Of a DNA stretch of 64,000 bases, positions 19,338-31,698 are shown piece by piece (within the stretch, counting starts at the first letter, position 1; the number at the start of each line of letters is the position of its first letter). The stretch comes from Thereva unica (Eukaryota > Arthropoda > Insecta > Diptera > Therevidae), in contig CATLJY010000205.1 in assembly GCA_949987705.1 (NCBI GenBank), positions 1 to 64,000 on the forward strand. Reading direction: 5' to 3'. The position numbers and the translations under genes were made by a program. The notes beneath the pieces are model-generated. The model made no database searches, was not told the DNA's origin, and saw only the letters and a list, made by a program, of their open reading frames with translations.

Positions 19338-21720
19338 GTGTTGGCCGCCATTTTGAATTTGGAATGACGCCACATAGCTTATTGTGTTCTACCTGTCATA
19401 TCCTTTCATTTGATACCCATGTCAGAGTGCCGCGGAGCACAATTTCAAAAATCGGGCGCCATTTTGGAACCGCCATCTTGATATTTTTACAAAATGGCCA
19501 GATTGCATTGTCATCCAAACTAAACGTGTATGCAAAATTTCATCTCTATCCGAAACCGGGAAGTGGGTCAAATTTAACTTGCAAGATTTGACGACAAACA
19601 GTGTAAGTGTTGGCCGCCATTTTGAATTTGGAATGACGCCACATAGCTTATTGTGTTCTACCTGTCATATCCTTTCATTTGATACCCATGTCAGAGGGCC
19701 GCGGAGCACAATTTCAAAAATCGGCCGCCATTTTGGAACCGCCATCTTGATATTTTTACAAAATGGCCAGATTGCATTGTCATCCAAACTAAACGTGTAT
19801 GCAAAATTTCAGCTCTATCCGAAACCGGGAAGCGGGTCAAATTTAACTTCCAAGATTTGACGACAAACAGTGTAAGTGTTGGCCGCCATTTTGAATTTGG
19901 AATGACGCCACATAGCTTATTGTGTTCTACCAGTCATATCCTTTCATTTGATACCCATGTCAGAGGGCCGCGGAGCACAATTTCAAAAATCGGGCGCCAT
20001 TTTGGAACCGGAATCTTGATATTTTTACAAAATGGCCAGATTGCATTGTCATCCAAACTAAACGTGTATGCAAAATTTCAGCTCTATCCGAAACCGAGAA
20101 GTGGGTCAAATTTAACTTCCAAGATTTGACGACAAACAGTGTAAGTGTTGGCCGCCATTTTGAATTTGGAATGACGCCACATAGCTTATTGTGTTCTACC
20201 TGTCATATCCTTTCATTTGATACCCATGTCAGAGGGCCGCGGAGCACAATTTCAAAAATTGGGCGCCATTTTGGAACCGCCATCTTGATATTTTTACAAA
20301 ATAGCCAGATTGCATTGTCATCCAAACTAAACATGTATGCAAAATTTCAGCTCTATCCGAAACCGGGAAGTGGGTCAAATTTAACTTCCAAGATTTGACG
20401 ACAAACAGTGGCACAATTTCAAAAATCGGGCGCCATTTTGGAACCGCCATCTTGATATTTTTACAAAATGGCCAGATTGCATTGTCATCCAAACTAAACG
20501 TGTATGCAAAATTTCAGCTCTATCCGAAACCGGGAAGTGGGTCAAATTTAACTTCCAAGATTTGACGACAAACAGTGGCACAATTTCAAAAATCGGGCGC
20601 CATTTTGGAACCGCCATCTTGATATTTTTACAAAATGGCCAGATTGCATTGTCATCCAAACTAAACGTGTATGCAAAATTTCAGCTCTATCCGAAACCGG
20701 GAAGTGGGTCAAATTTAACTTCCAAGATTTGACGACAAACAGTGTAAGTGTTGGCCGCCATTTTGAATTTGGAATGACGCCACATAGCTTATTGTGTTCT
20801 ACCTGTCATATCCTTTCATTTGATACCCATGTCAGATGGCCGCGGAGCACAATTTCAAAAATCGGGCGCCATTTTGGAACCGCCATCTTGATATTTTTAC
20901 AAAATGGCCAGATTGCATTGTCACCCAAACTAAACGTGTATGCAAAATTTCAGCTCTATACGAAACCGGGAAGTGGGTCAAATTTAACTTCCAAGATTTG
21001 ACGACAAACAGTGCAAGTGTTGGCCGCCATTTTGAATTTAGAATGACGCCACATAGCTTATTGTGTTCTACCTGTCATATCCTTTCATTTGATACCCATG
21101 TCAGAGGGCCGCGGAGCACAATTTCAAAAATCGGGCGCCATTTTGGAACCGCCATCATGATATTTTTACAAAATGGCCAGATTGCATTGACATCCAAACT
21201 AAACGTGTATGCAAAATTTCAGCTCTATCCGAAACCGGGAAGTGGGTCAAATTTAACTTCCAAGATTTGACGACAAACAGTGTAAGTGTTGTCCGCCATT
21301 TTGAATTTGGAATGACGCCACATAGCTTATTGTGTTCTACCTGTCATATCCTTTCATTTGATACCCATTTCAAAGGGCCGCGGAGCACAATTTCAAAAAT
21401 CGGGCGCCATTTTGGAACCGCCATCTTGATATTTTTACAAAATGGCCAGATTGCATTGTTATCCAAACTAAACGTGTATGCAAAATTTCAGCTCTATCCG
21501 AAACCGGGAAGTGGGTCAAATTTAACTTCCAAGATTTGACGACAAACAGTGTAAGTAAAATAAAAGCGGGCGCCATTTTGGAACCGCTATCTTGATATTT
21601 TTACAAAATGGCCAGATTGCATTGTCATCCAAACTAAACGTGTATGCAAAATTTCAGCTCTATCCGAAACCGGGAAGTGGGTCAAATTTAACTTCCAAGA
21701 TTTGACGACAAACAGTGCAA
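19338..21720. repeat. 269-bp satellite array inside the inner BEL 3' LTR
   Basis: Units start at 19590, 19859, 20128, then two short 167-bp units at 20397 and 20564, then 20731, 21000, 21269 and a short unit at 21538 ending near 21702. A first partial unit runs from 19338. The short units lack the same stretch of about 102 bp. Units differ by only a few bases. Each contains GATACCCATGTC and words such as GCCGCCATTTTG. Repeating frames of about 90 codons arise from the period and are not genes. Confidence 0.93.
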
Positions 21721-22796
21721 GTTAAATAAAAGAATTTAAAAAGATTACAAGAAAATCCACAACAGGTTCCACTAATTACTCACCTGACAACCCCAATGGA
21801 GTGATCGCCGGCTCCTCCTCGTTCATCCCCCACTAGAGTCCTGAAAATATAAATAAAATTAGTAAATAAACTGAAAATTAGAAGAAAATACTTACCAAGT
21901 GCAGAAAACTCCATTTGACAGCCGTAAGATAAACAAGAACAGCTGATCGGACATCGCACCCCGATCTAGTACATAAACCCGAAATTATGTACTTCGAGAA
22001 CGAAGCCCCCTACTACAGAATAGCCTCAACCATTATTCAAAGAGAAATAAATACCGACGCACAGACGGCGTTAAATCAGATTGCTTTTAATCTTTCTAGA
22101 GTCTTGAACTAGAAGATAAAATCTGTATTGAGGTTTTAGCAATAAAGCAATTTCAAAGCCTAAGTATCGAACTTAGCATTCTGGAAAGACAGAATTGAGG
22201 TCTTTTCCCAGTAAAGCCCGAATTAAAGACAGTTTTGAAGTCTTTAATACAGCAGTAACTTAATCACCAAAATTGATTTCAGCAGTTACTCTAACCAACC
22301 ACAGAGGGACGAATTTGCGAAGAAACAAGGCAAAGCAGTCCAGCAAGCCACAACCAGGGCAACAAGCAGCAACCAGGCAGCAAACAGCAAGCGATTCCCA
22401 AGAAACGAAACCAGAGTGCAGCAACACAAAGGTTATTCCTGGCTGTTCTAATTGCAGAACACATCAGGCGAAACATCGATCGTCATCTGACAGATAGGTG
22501 GCGTTATCAATTAAACTATCAGAGCAAGCAATATTTTGGTAATTCTTATTTACAAACAAATAAAGAATAATTTACGAATTTTCAAGTACTAAATCACGAA
22601 TTAATAACGAATTTAAGATTGAATTGAAATATTTTGGCAATTTGTTGAATTTTTATTGAATTTATATTTAAGAAAATCTAATAATTAATTGCGAATAAAT
22701 AGTAATTTGGTTATTGGAAAAAGTTATCTTTTTATTGAATCGCACCCTTCCGGCACCTTTTTATTGAGTCAGAAATTAAATTGCTAATTCTGAACA

Positions 22797-22983
22797 GTGA
22801 CCGCATGGACATTATGCAATGTGCATATGAAAGAATTTTGATTTACGGTGAAAGTAATTTCCATTTTTTGAACTAAATAAAACCAGAACTTTGTGGTATT
22901 ATAGACTTTTACCTTCTTTTAACTAACAAGGAAGTAGAAATAACTAACTAATCGCTCGCTTTCTTTTGAACATGTTTTTATTA
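22797..22983. other. Outer BEL leader, fragment between insertions
   Basis: It starts with the GTGAC duplication of the inner BEL and continues the outer BEL leader sequence broken at 12245. No gene is seen. It ends where the non-LTR endonuclease frame opens. Confidence 0.6.
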
Positions 22984-23337
22984 GAGTCAAATCGGGCAAA
23001 AAACTTCTATCTATCGGTACATTCTACATACCCCCAAATTCTGACGAATCTAAATATGATGAGTTACTTCATATATTAGATGAGGCCAATGAATCGCTTT
23101 ACGATAACGAGGATATATTTATTCTAGGGGACTTCAATCGCCCCAATATATCCTTTATCCCTGACGAGGAAGATAATAACTTACTTCCGATTAATGTCAT
23201 AAACTCCATCGATATAAAGTTTATCGATACTTTTTATGGCAATGGTCTACACCAAATTATTAGGACTCCTAACTCTTGCGGTAAATGGTTAGATCTAATT
23301 TTCACCAATTCACACGAAGAGCTGAAAATCCTGCCCT
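22984..23337 (+). pseudogene. Non-LTR endonuclease domain, 5'-truncated
   Basis: The frame opens within an apurinic-type endonuclease: LLSIGTFYIPP, then DEDIFILGDFNRPN-like (IFILGDFN at about 23118-23141), then GLHQIIRTP and WLDLIFTN, and ends at a TGA at 23336-23338. The first third of the domain is absent, a normal 5' truncation of a target-primed insertion. One frameshift near 23330 separates it from the reverse-transcriptase frame. The short direct repeat ATTAG at 22980-22984 and 25671-25675 may be the target duplication. Confidence 0.8.
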
Positions 23338-23340
23338 GAG

Positions 23341-25545
23341 GAGAACCTTTTCACTAATACTACTCACCACTCCGCATGGATTCTTGAACTTAATACCACA
23401 GTCTCTAATTATCGTACCTCCTACAATAACACAATTATTTACGACTTCAAGAATGCGAATTATATCAGTATTGGCCGTGAATTATCCCTGGTTGACTGGG
23501 AGCATAGGCTATCAGGTAATGATCTTGACGAAGTAGTATTATGCTTTTATACTATTCTTTTTAGCATCATTGACAAACATGTACCCAGGATTAAAAAAAG
23601 GGATAAATTATCGGAACCATGGCTAAATAAGGATATTCGTTCGCTTCGTAATCATAGAAATAAATTGTATAATATGATTAGAAATAACCCCAACGTAAAC
23701 GCGGATTTGAAATTAGCATACACTAGGTTAGCCTCTGAATTTAGTGTTAGGTCACGCGAGGCCTATACTACATATCTCAACTCTATCGGAAATAGCATCA
23801 TAAATGACCCCAAGAAGTTTTTCGCTTTTGTTAATACAAAACGAAAGACCTTAGGCTATCCGACAACAATGACAAACGGTAGTAAACACTCTTCGTGCCC
23901 CCAAGAGATCTGTAGCATGTTTGCTGATAAGTTCAGCAAGGTTTATTGCCCCAAGTCCAATTCTAATACGCACACTGACACTTTTCTTATAAATAATCTT
24001 ATAGATAATCTTTCCCTGTCTGTTGACGATATAATGTCCGGTTTAAATAATCTTGACACTAATAAAGGTCACGGCCCAGACAATGTACCTGCAATTCTCC
24101 TGCAGCGCTGCTCAAAAGAGGTACTGCTTCCGCTCCACCTTATCTTTAACAGATCATTATCGCTAGGGAAGTTTCCTAATATATGGAAGAAATCCTACCT
24201 CACGCCAATTCATAAAGCTTCTGATAAACAATCGGTCGACAACTACAGAGGCATTGCTATCTTATCATCAATCCCTAAACTTTTCGAGAAACTTATTCAT
24301 GACAAGATCGCCCCCTTAATCGATCCTCATCTCAACGAAGAACAACACGGTTTCAGAAAAGGGCGCTCAACCACTTCTAACCTTATGGTTCTAACCTCCG
24401 AAGTGCTTTGTGGGATGGAAAACGGTTATCAAATCGATGCTGTTTATACTGACTTTAGCAAAGCTTTTGACCGAGTTGACCACAATACCTTAATTTCAAA
24501 GCTTTTTAAATTTGGAATTTCGGGACTTCCGCTGGAATGGATAAAATCATATCTTGACGGAAGATCACAGGTTATCAGATTCCAAGGATTTCTATCAAAG
24601 GAGATTGACGTCACTTCCGGCGTTCCTCAAGGCAGCCATCTAGGCCCTCTACTTTTTAATATATTCATCTCTGACTTATCTGAAAAATTAGGTAATATTC
24701 CTCATCTCTTCTACGCAGATGACCTCAAAATATATAGCACCATTAAGTCCCAAGCCGACGTATCATTTCTCCAGTCGAAACTCAAAGTATTGCAAGATTG
24801 GTGCATAGTTAATAAATTACATCTCAACACTGACAAGTGCCATGCAATTACTTTCTCTCGAAAGAAAACCACTCAGCTGCACAACTATTATCTCAATGAC
24901 AAGATATTGAATCATGTCGATCATATTGTGGATTTAGGTGTTGTCCTTGACAAGAAACTAAATTTCAATATGCACTACGATAATATTACTGCCAGGGCCA
25001 ATAAGCTTCTTGGCTTTATAAAGAGAAGGGCTAAAGAGTTCGGTAATGTATGGGTTACAAAAACACTTTTTTGTTCCTTAGTCCGCCCAATCCTGGAATA
25101 CGCTTGCCCGGTCTGGGATCCCATTTTCGAAGTTAACAAGATCAGGATTGAATCTGTTCAAAAGAAATTTCTCCTTTTTGCTTTGAGACATCTGCATGAT
25201 CCGCACGATTTTCGAAGCCTGCCACCCTACAATGACCGGCTCAAAGTTTTAGAGCTTATGCCACTGTCGGCGAGGAGAAAAATGCTTATTTCATGCCTTA
25301 CCCTGGACATTATAAATGACAACCTTAAAGTACAGTTTCTATCGCGTATGATCAAATTCAATGATGATGTTAGACATACAAGACATACGAAACTTCTTAA
25401 GGAATACCCGCACCGCACTGAATATGGAAGAAACGAGCCCGTCAACAGATGTTGTATGGTCTTCAATAGCCATGGATCATGTTTTTCCCCTACAATTGAC
25501 AAAATATCCTTCAAGAAAAAACTTAGATCCCTACTTATAGTATGA
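23341..25545 (+). pseudogene. Non-LTR reverse transcriptase (Jockey/CR1-like)
   Basis: The frame is open from 23341; its first internal ATG is at 23665, giving 626 codons. It finishes the endonuclease (FTNTTHHSAW) and continues into the reverse transcriptase: NKGHGPDNVPA, SYLTPIHKASDK, NYRGIAILSS, EEQHGFRKGRST, DFSKAFDRVDH, GVPQGSHLGPLLF and the active site FYADDLKIY (residue about 349 of the 626). The C-terminal part (ILEYACPVWDP, then RRKMLISCL) matches Jockey-superfamily elements without RNase H. The RT itself is unbroken. The element sits in the leader of the outer BEL. Confidence 0.88.
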
Positions 25546-25672
25546 ATCCTTCCCACTAACAATTATCTTTAGCCAGTGTAATTTTAAGACTGAATATTAT
25601 AAGAAAAGTAATGTAATGTAATTTAAGTGAGCCTTGTTTGGCTTATAATAAATAAATAAATAAATAAATAAT
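25546..25672 (+). other. 3' UTR and (AATA)n tail of the non-LTR element
   Basis: After the stop the sequence contains GTTTGGCTTATAATAAATAA and a short AATA tandem run to 25672, the kind of simple-repeat tail that ends CR1/Jockey-like insertions. Confidence 0.7.
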
Positions 25673-26365
25673 TAGTGCGCTGTTAGGCAATGAGACAATG
25701 GAAAATGTAAATCATGCTACGGAACAATTTACAGCAATAACAGTACAATCGGATTAAAAACAATAACGGTACTAAATATGTTTTATTTAACAACGTTAAA
25801 AATTGTATGTAATAAATTGACTATTATAGATAACGTTATGAAATTTTGAACAATGCTTCATGAGGTGATGTTATTAATTAAAAAAAAAAAAAAAAAAAAA
25901 AAAAATTTGGGGTTTATATCAAAGAACACAAGTTTTATAATAAATATGACATATTTTTCTTTAAAAAATTTATGTTTTTCTGAATATATCTATATATTGA
26001 AATCATTTTTTTTTTAATTTAATTTAAAAATAAACTTAAATACATAAACACATTTTATTGAATAAAAGAAGGTATGTGGTGATGATTAACCTTGAAAGAG
26101 TTCTTTAGTTAAAAATGAATGAAATTTCCATAAATAATCTTTGAAGAAATAAAGAAATTACGGTGGTGAACTAAATATTTAAATCTTTTTATAACATTTC
26201 GGTGTACGATTAACAATTTTCTTCACGGTAACAGCAGTACTAACTGTAATAACGGTATAACAATTATATAGTGAATTTGGGACAATACAAGGTAATTCAG
26301 TGAAGCAAGTAAATACAATTCGGGCTTAATAAATAGAAACTGTGGTGGTTATATAGAACCTTAAA
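25673..26365. other. Outer BEL leader with a 26-base poly-A tract
   Basis: No gene is seen. A run of 26 A at 25880-25905 could be the tail of a small retroposed sequence (about 25676-25905), but no tRNA-like or RT-like part is recognisable. The remainder runs into the gag start at 26366. Confidence 0.5.
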
Positions 26366-28762
26366 ATGACAGACAAAAATACATTAATCCAGAAAAGAGG
26401 TAGAGTTAAAGGCAGCATAACAAGAATTAAATCGTTTGCAGACGGTATAACGGAGCACACAGCTCACGATGAAATTGCGGTACGTTTAGAGCAATTAAAT
26501 GAGGAAAGGATCGAATTTTGTGAGATCGAAGATAATTTACTGCAGTTTGAGGACCAGGTCTCAGACATGGTAGAGTACGAAGCTAAATATTTTCAAGCAA
26601 AGGCGAAGCTTTTACAAGCGTCTCGAAACACAAGGCCGGTTGACCAACAACCAAATCCAGTCGGTGATTTGAATTCAACTTTATCAAATTTATTACATCA
26701 ACAACACTCAATCTATGGAAGTGGTGAAACATCGCAAACCACACGCCTTCCCAGGTTGAGCATTCCGTATTTTTCTGGCGATTATAAAGAGTGGACCTCT
26801 TTCCGAGATTTGTTTGAGACCTCGGTCCACAATAGCACGTCATTGTCACCTTCTCAGAAATTTCAGTATTTGAAGGGTTTACTAAAGGGAACTGCAGCGA
26901 GTCTAATTCGTCATCTCACAATAAATGATGCAAATTATGAAGAAGTATGGGTAAAATTAAAGGAGCGATTCAACAAAAGGTCGCAAATCGTTACCACCTT
27001 TATCAAAGCCTTCCTGGAACAACCACAGCTGCAGCAATCCAATGTGAAATCATTACGAAGCATGTGCGATTTAAATGATGAAGTGATAAGGGGGATAAGA
27101 GCTGTAGGAGCTAATGCAGAGAGCAGAGATCCGTGGCTAATACACATTGCACTCACAAAGGTGGACCCTGATACTCGCCAAGCATGGTCAAGGGAAGTCA
27201 ATAACAATGAATTTCCTACATTTGAAGATTTTCTAAAATTTCTTACCAAACGCTGTGATGCATTAGAAACCTGTGCTGCACTCAACAAACGACCATCGGT
27301 AAAGATACTGCACGTTGTTTCCAAGGATAACGCTTCAGATTGCCCACGATGTACACTCAAACATCCGTTGTTTTACTGCAAGTCTTTTATCGCTGATTCA
27401 CCACAGGCTCGCCGATCGCTAGTTATGTCTAGGAATTTATGTTTTAACTGCCTAAGTCAAGGGCATTCAGTGCGTCACTGTCGTTCGAAGGTCAAATGTA
27501 AGATTTGTAAGGCCAACCACCACTACCTATTACATCTCCCTACAAACACGGAAAGGACTTCAGCATCCATAGCAGTCCATCAGCCGCCAGGCCTGCAGTC
27601 TAAAGAGTCCGATTCCACAATTCGTGGCTCAGACCTGGAAGGCAACCAGGCCTTCACTTCAGTTAACAATACAGGCTGCAGCTCTATCAACGACAAACCC
27701 TCGTCAACCCATCGAAGTTCCTCTATCAATCCATGTGAGCAACCTCCTTTCACATCATTAAACACATGCGTCCTAGAGCAATCATCACTCAGTACTTCAG
27801 CCAACGTGACTAAAACATCTTTGCCTACAGCTCTTGTTCACTTACGTGATAGTCAAGGCACTCTTCAGACTTGTCGAGTGTTACTAGATTCTGGATCAGA
27901 AGTTTCATTAATTTCGGAAAACTGCGTCCAGAGGCTCGGTTTAAAAAGACAAAATGCACGACTAATTATCAATGGACTGTTAGACACTGAGATAGATGTT
28001 ACTAAAGGGAAGGTGCAACTGAGGGTCTTCTCCCGATGGAATGTTCAGAAGCATGTAGACATTGATGCGCTTGTGATGATGAAGCTAACTTCCCTATTTC
28101 CAAAGGAGAAGATTCCAATTCCTCACTGGCTCAAAAACTCCAATCTTCCACTAGCCGACCCATATTTCTTCCAATCATCAAGTGTTGACATAATTCTAGG
28201 AGCATACTCAGTTTTTGAGTGTCTACAAGCTGGCCAGAGATATGCCAGTACTGGAAACCATATCGCTCAAGAAACTATATTTGGTTGGGTTGTGGTGACC
28301 AAAAAACTAACAGACGACGGAAGTTCAACTAATTGTCATTCAACCTCAACGTTAAATCTGGACAAATCTCTAAGGCGATTCTGGGAAATAGAGACAATCT
28401 CAGAGTCCAAACCTCTGACAGAAGAAGAAAAGAGATGCGAAGACTATTTTAACGTAACCCATACACGAGATGCTGCCGGGCGCTATATTGTGTCACTTCC
28501 ATTTAAAACGGACGTAGACCCTTTAGGAGACTCGAAGAGAAACGCTCTAACACGTCTTTATGCTATGGAACGTCGTTTTTCCAAGGATTCAGTTTTCAAG
28601 GCACAATACATTAAATTCATGCGTGAATATGAAGACTTGGGACACATGGAAGTCATCCCAAACCAAGAAGTAGAGATTGAAGCTCACTTGTCGTTTTATC
28701 TTCCACACCACGCAGTCTTCAAAAGGGATCCAGAGCCTAAAATACGAGTCGTCTTTGATTGA
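26366..28762 (+). pseudogene. Outer BEL gag, protease and start of reverse transcriptase
   Basis: 798 codons from ATG. A helical N-terminal region is followed by the DUF1759 capsid-like domain (LPRLSIPYFSGDYKEW near residue 128), zinc knuckles CPRCTLKHPLFYC, CFNCLSQGHSVRHC and CKICKANHHYLLH (about 326-390), an aspartic protease VLLDSGSEVSLISENC (about 505) and the opening of the reverse transcriptase (FYLPHHAVF, then IRVVFD). The frame ends in TGA at 28760-28762, exactly where relatives have a glycine codon after VFD. The same frame continues beyond, so this is a nonsense mutation. Confidence 0.9.
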
Positions 28763-30500
28763 TCCTGTAAGTCAAGTTCTGGAATGTCATTAAACGATAA
28801 ACTGATGGTAGGGCCAACAATGCAACGAGACCTAATTTCTATCTTAATAAATTTCCGCAAGTTTAAAGTTGCTTTTTCAGCAGATTTAGAAAAAATGTAC
28901 CGCCAAGTGGTAGTATCACCAGCGCACACAGATTTTCAACGGATTGTTTGGAGAGAAGACTCATCAACAGCAGTCAAACATTATAGATTAAAAACGGTAA
29001 CATATGGTACAGCGTCAGCACCATACTTAGCCACTCGAGTGCTCATGCAGATTGGCGATGACAGCAAAGATAAATTTTCAGAAGCATCCTCTATAATTCA
29101 CAACAGCTTCTACGTCGATGATCTACTGAGTGGCGCAGATACACGGGCTGATGCAATACGGCTTAAAGATGAGCTCACTAGCTTACTAAAGAACGCTGGC
29201 TTTAATCTAACAAAGTGGAAATCGAACATACCCGACCTAGTCACCGAGGGATTGTCAACAAACATCACTGAAAAAGGCGAGTCATTGACCATCAAGGATG
29301 TGAACGAGGCAACAAAGGTATTAGGCATACAATGGGACCCACAAGATGATACATTCACCTATAAGCTATCAACATTCAATCAGAACACTTACTCAAAGCG
29401 AACCATATTAAGCGATGCATCAAAGATTTTTGATCCACTGGGGCTGCTAGCTCCAACAATAATCGTGATTAAAATCATGCTTCAGCAATTGTGGCTATCG
29501 CAATTAGACTGGGATGATCCTCTGCCGGAAGGAATAACACACAAATGGGATGTCTTCAAGAACGAGATTTCTGAGATTGAAAGACTGCGCATTCCACGAC
29601 GCATATCTTTTTCATTATCCAACATTCAATTGCATGGCTTCTCTGATGCTTCTGAGCAGGCTTATGGGGCAGTCATTTACTGTAGAAGCATTGATGAAGA
29701 CGGGAATGTACACACAAGAATCATCGCAGCTAAATCAAAGGTCGCTCCTCTTAAACAAGTCTCACTTCCACGATTGGAATTATGTGGAGCCCTGCTACTC
29801 ACGAGGCTATTGGAAAAAGTCACAACAGCATTATCAATGAAAACATGCGAGATTTATGCATGGACAGATTCGGCGGTAGTCCTAGCGTGGTTGTCAGATT
29901 GCCCTCGCCGTTGGAAGGCATTCATCGGGAACCGGACAAGTGAGATTCTAAACAACATCCCTAGATCCAGATGGAGACATGTACCATCATCAGAAAACCC
30001 TGCCGATATCATTTCACGAGGAGTGTCACCCAAGGAGTTGGTAACCTCGGAAATTTGGTGGAACGGGCCCAAATGGTTGCGAACAGAACAATGCAACTGA
30101 CCTTCAAAGGTTTTTCAGGACATAGATGCAGAATGCAAGACTGAGGAAAGAAGCAAATTTTTAATATGTTTCCAGGAGACAAGTATTGACGAATTCACTT
30201 CATGGGCTACAAAAATTTCATCATTCTCAAAATTTATTCGAATCCTAGCATTCATCTACCGATTTTATCAGAATTGTAAACAATCCAGTAGTAGCAGAAC
30301 CAAGGCTTCTTTATCTGCAAGCGAACTTGCGCGGGCAAGGATAATTTGTTTCAAGAGCGTTCAACGAACCTGCTTTGCTGAAGAGCTTTCTGACATACTC
30401 AGCAACCGAACTGTGAGCAACCGAAGTAAGCTGTGCAATCTAACACCCTTCGTAGACGATGACGGACTACTTCGAGTCGGTGGTAGGATTCAAAGGTCAG
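28763..30500 (+). pseudogene. Outer BEL reverse transcriptase, RNase H and start of integrase
   Basis: It continues in the frame of the upstream segment. Motifs: FSADLEKMYRQVVV, the active site FYVDDLLSG (near 29110), HGFSDASEQAYGA for RNase H (near 29635), AWTDSAVVLAWL and NPADIISRG. A second nonsense codon (TGA, 30098-30100) follows GPKWL; the frame then stays open through the pre-integrase region (LTPFVDDDGLLRVGG) until a frameshift near 30500. Confidence 0.88.
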
Positions 30501-31670
30501 GATACAACACCCATCATATTACCGAAACATCATCCAGTGAGCAATTTGTTAATCCGTGAGATGCACCAAATATATCTCCATCCAGGTACGACCCTCCTAA
30601 TGGGCTTAGTGAGACAACGATTTTGGATCATAGGCATGCGAAGCATCGCAACCACAATCAGTCGTAAGTGTATCACATGTGTTCGACATAGAGCTGCCAC
30701 AATGTCACAGCTGATGGGTAATCTTCCTACTGAAAGAGTCACTGTATCAAGGCCGTTCTCTAAAGTAGGTATAGACTACGCGGGTCCAGTCTGTCTAACG
30801 TGGCGATCTGGTCGAGGTAACAAAGCTTTCAAAGGATACATCGCTTTATTTATTTGTCTGGCTACCAGGGCCATTCATCTGGAATTAGCAAGCAGTTTAA
30901 ACACCGAGACATTCATTGCTTGTCTACGCCGATTCATATCACGTCGCGGTGTTCCGTCACATATCTTTTGTGACAACGGCACAAATTTCGTCATTGGCAA
31001 AAGTCACTTAAATAAATTATATGAGCATGTTCGTTCTTATGAAAACAGCTCACTAACACTGGATTTTCTTTCACAGAATCAAATAACTTGGCAGTTTATT
31101 CCCCCAGGGTCACCACATTTTGGCGGCATTTGGGAGGCCGGGGTGAAGTCAGTGAAATGGCACCTTAGACGAGTCCTTGGAGAAACCATGTTGACCTTCG
31201 AAGAAATGTGCACGCTTTTATGCCAAGTGGAGGCGGTGGTCAACTCTAGACCATATAGCGCACTGTCATCAGATCCTGAAGACCTAGATGCTTTAACCCC
31301 CGGCCATTTTTTAATTGGTGCACCTCCAACCACTTTACCAGAAGCCAATTTAACTGAACACAACCTGAGCCTCCTGAGCCGGTGGAAGCGTCTCCAGTCG
31401 ATGCTGCAAAGCTTTTGGCGAAGGTGGAGATGCGAATATGTCACGAGCTTGCAACAGAGGACGAAGTGGAAATCAACAGAAAACAACCTAATTCCAGGTG
31501 ACCTGGTCCTGCTGAAAGGAGAGAACCTACCCCCATCGCAATGGCTGATGGGTCGAATTATTACATGTCATCCGGGCTCAGACGGTCTAGTACGAGTCGT
31601 CACCATCAAGACAAGACGAGGCACTTTCGACCGAAGCGTTACCAAACTTGTGAAACTACCAGTTGGTTAA
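30459..31670 (+). pseudogene. Outer BEL integrase
   Basis: The frame is open from 30459, but real homology begins near 30500 (PIILPKHHPV). The H2C2 zinc-binding region is HQIYLHPGTT...CITCVRHRA. The catalytic core keeps its acidic residues: VGIDYAGPV (near 30763), FCDNGTNFV (near 30969) and WEAGVKS (near 31130). The C-terminal DUF5641 domain includes PGDLVLLKGENLPPSQW. The frame ends with TAA at 31668-31670, 28 bases before the 3' LTR. The domain looks intact but has no unbroken route from the gag start. Confidence 0.9.
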
Positions 31671-31698
31671 GAACCAGGCTTCTTAACGCGGGGGAAGA

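Larger units (their letters stand above)
18175..21954 (-). pseudogene. Second copy of the antisense four-exon frame, intron 2 enlarged
   Basis: The same exons as in the 5' LTR lie at 21954-21896, 21840-21784, 18373-18299 and 18253-18175. Intron 2 grows from 55 bp to about 3.4 kb because the fold-back and satellite block sits in its polypyrimidine tract about 15 bases from the CAG. The exons are unchanged, so the copy is broken only if such an intron cannot be spliced. AATAAA remains at 18149-18144. Confidence 0.4.
12246..22796 (+). mobile_element. Inner BEL retrotransposon, young, lacking integrase core
   Basis: It is flanked by GTGAC on both sides (12241-12245 and 22797-22801). The 5' LTR (12246-13639) is 1394 bp. 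The 3' LTR (18048-22796) is the same 1394 bp plus a 3355-bp insertion, and I see no other difference between them, so the insertion is recent. One frame (13696-18021) encodes gag, protease, reverse transcriptase, RNase H and only the start of integrase. A purine tract GGCGGGGAGAA precedes the 3' LTR. It lies inside the leader of the outer BEL. Confidence 0.93.
18048..22796 (+). repeat. 3' LTR of the inner BEL, carrying a 3355-bp insertion
   Basis: 18048-18387 and 21743-22796 together reproduce the 5' LTR exactly in length (340 + 1054 = 1394). The insertion lies in an A-run (TAAATAAAAAA), so its target duplication, probably AAAAA, cannot be placed exactly. It falls within the second intron of the antisense exon chain, just upstream of its acceptor. 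Confidence 0.92.

Noticed and set aside
19364..21539. Series of about 90-codon frames, nearly identical, on both strands
   Set aside because: They recur with the 269-bp satellite period, often start at non-ATG codons, and have no domain. They are by-products of the tandem repeat.
25676..25905. SINE ending in the 26-base poly-A tract
   Set aside because: No RNA polymerase III A/B boxes or tRNA-like head could be found, and no flanking duplication.
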